This document shows positions 63,865 through 64,000 of a stretch of DNA of 64,000 nt, piece after piece. The DNA comes from Methylobacterium sp. GTDB taxonomy: Bacteria > Pseudomonadota > Alphaproteobacteria > Rhizobiales > Beijerinckiaceae. The position numbers were made by a program, and so were the translations under genes. Location of the stretch: contig JADCCN010000002.1 in the NCBI GenBank assembly GCA_020252645.1, forward strand, positions 1 to 64,000, given 5' to 3'. The notes beneath the pieces are model-generated. The model searched no databases, was not told where the DNA came from, and was given only the letters and a program-made list of their open reading frames with translations. The first letter of the stretch is position 1. Every line of letters begins with the position of its first letter.

Positions 63865-64000
63865 TCACACCTCCCGCTCCCGCGCAAGGCGGGATTCGCG
63901 GATGGTGATGTAAAGTGCGCTCAGAGTGACGATTGCCGAGCCAAGGATCGTTGCGGCATCAAGCACTTCGGAAAAGACGAAGTAGCCAATGGCCGCCGCA
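63865..64000 (-). CDS. DMT-superfamily (EamA) transporter, C-terminal fragment
   Basis: The minus strand is open from the window edge to a TGA at 63865-63867. It encodes about 44 residues including IGYFVFSEVLDAATILGSAI and an Arg/Glu-rich end. A final membrane span with a Gly-Tyr-x-x-Phe-x-Glu block followed by a charged tail is the usual C-terminus of EamA/RhaT-type exporters. The gene continues outside the window. It ends six bases from the convergent amidohydrolase stop. Confidence 0.75.
   Translation of the reverse strand, partial: AAAIGYFVFSEVLDAATILGSAIVTLSALYITIRESRLAREREV

Overview
The window reads as high-GC alphaproteobacterial DNA, most likely from the order Hyphomicrobiales (Rhizobiales). 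The basis is codon usage, six copies of a two-hairpin intergenic repeat of a type I recall from that order, an IS481-family element like those of rhizobia, and the dense packing of ABC-transporter catabolic operons. No rRNA, tRNA, CRISPR array or core housekeeping gene is visible, so this is accessory, catabolic DNA.

Layout. 1-404: right end of an IS3-family element and repeat copy A. 405-11705: a polyamine/opine-type (Pot-like) ABC transporter with an aldehyde dehydrogenase, an enolase-superfamily enzyme, a MocR regulator, a GMC dehydrogenase and an amine-type FAD oxidoreductase, suggesting amine or amino-alcohol catabolism. 11729-13266: repeat copy C, an IS481-family element and a truncated DapA-like gene. 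13267-29857 (module 1): D-hydantoinase and an SDR, divergent from a dipeptide-type ABC transporter (ATPases, class V aminotransferase, permeases, binding protein), then HyuA/HyuB, a PhnW-like aminotransferase, a D-2-hydroxyacid dehydrogenase and an RraA-like protein. 29910-42447 (module 2): an eleven-gene minus-strand operon with a complete second dipeptide-type transporter, an amidohydrolase, an aminotransferase, two Gfo/Idh/MocA oxidoreductases, an epimerase and an unassigned TIM-barrel-like protein. A beta-propeller gene is divergent from it. 43487-56820 (module 3): a third dipeptide-type transporter with PuuE-like, AstE-like and VOC proteins, an aminotransferase, an amidohydrolase, a 2-hydroxyacid dehydrogenase and two SDRs. 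56835-64000: a GMC dehydrogenase and its likely small partner, RidA, a DegT aminotransferase, two tandem DUF4438 proteins, a variant amidohydrolase, and the 3' end of an EamA-type transporter.

How the genes fit together. Modules 1-3 repeat one logic: import a small peptide- or ureide-like compound, open an amide or cyclic imide, then transaminate and oxidise or reduce the product. Three unrelated families linked to cyclic ureide opening occur here: dihydropyrimidinase-type, HyuAB-type and PuuE-type. The best candidate for an undescribed system is regulatory. A 19-bp imperfect palindrome (consensus TTGTMT-N7-AKACAA) sits in five intergenic regions, at about 15.6, 17.7, 42.6, 54.8 and 62.3 kb. 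Each lies in front of transporter or catabolic operons of these modules, so the island may be one regulon run by a factor encoded outside the window. Substrates are inferred, not proven.
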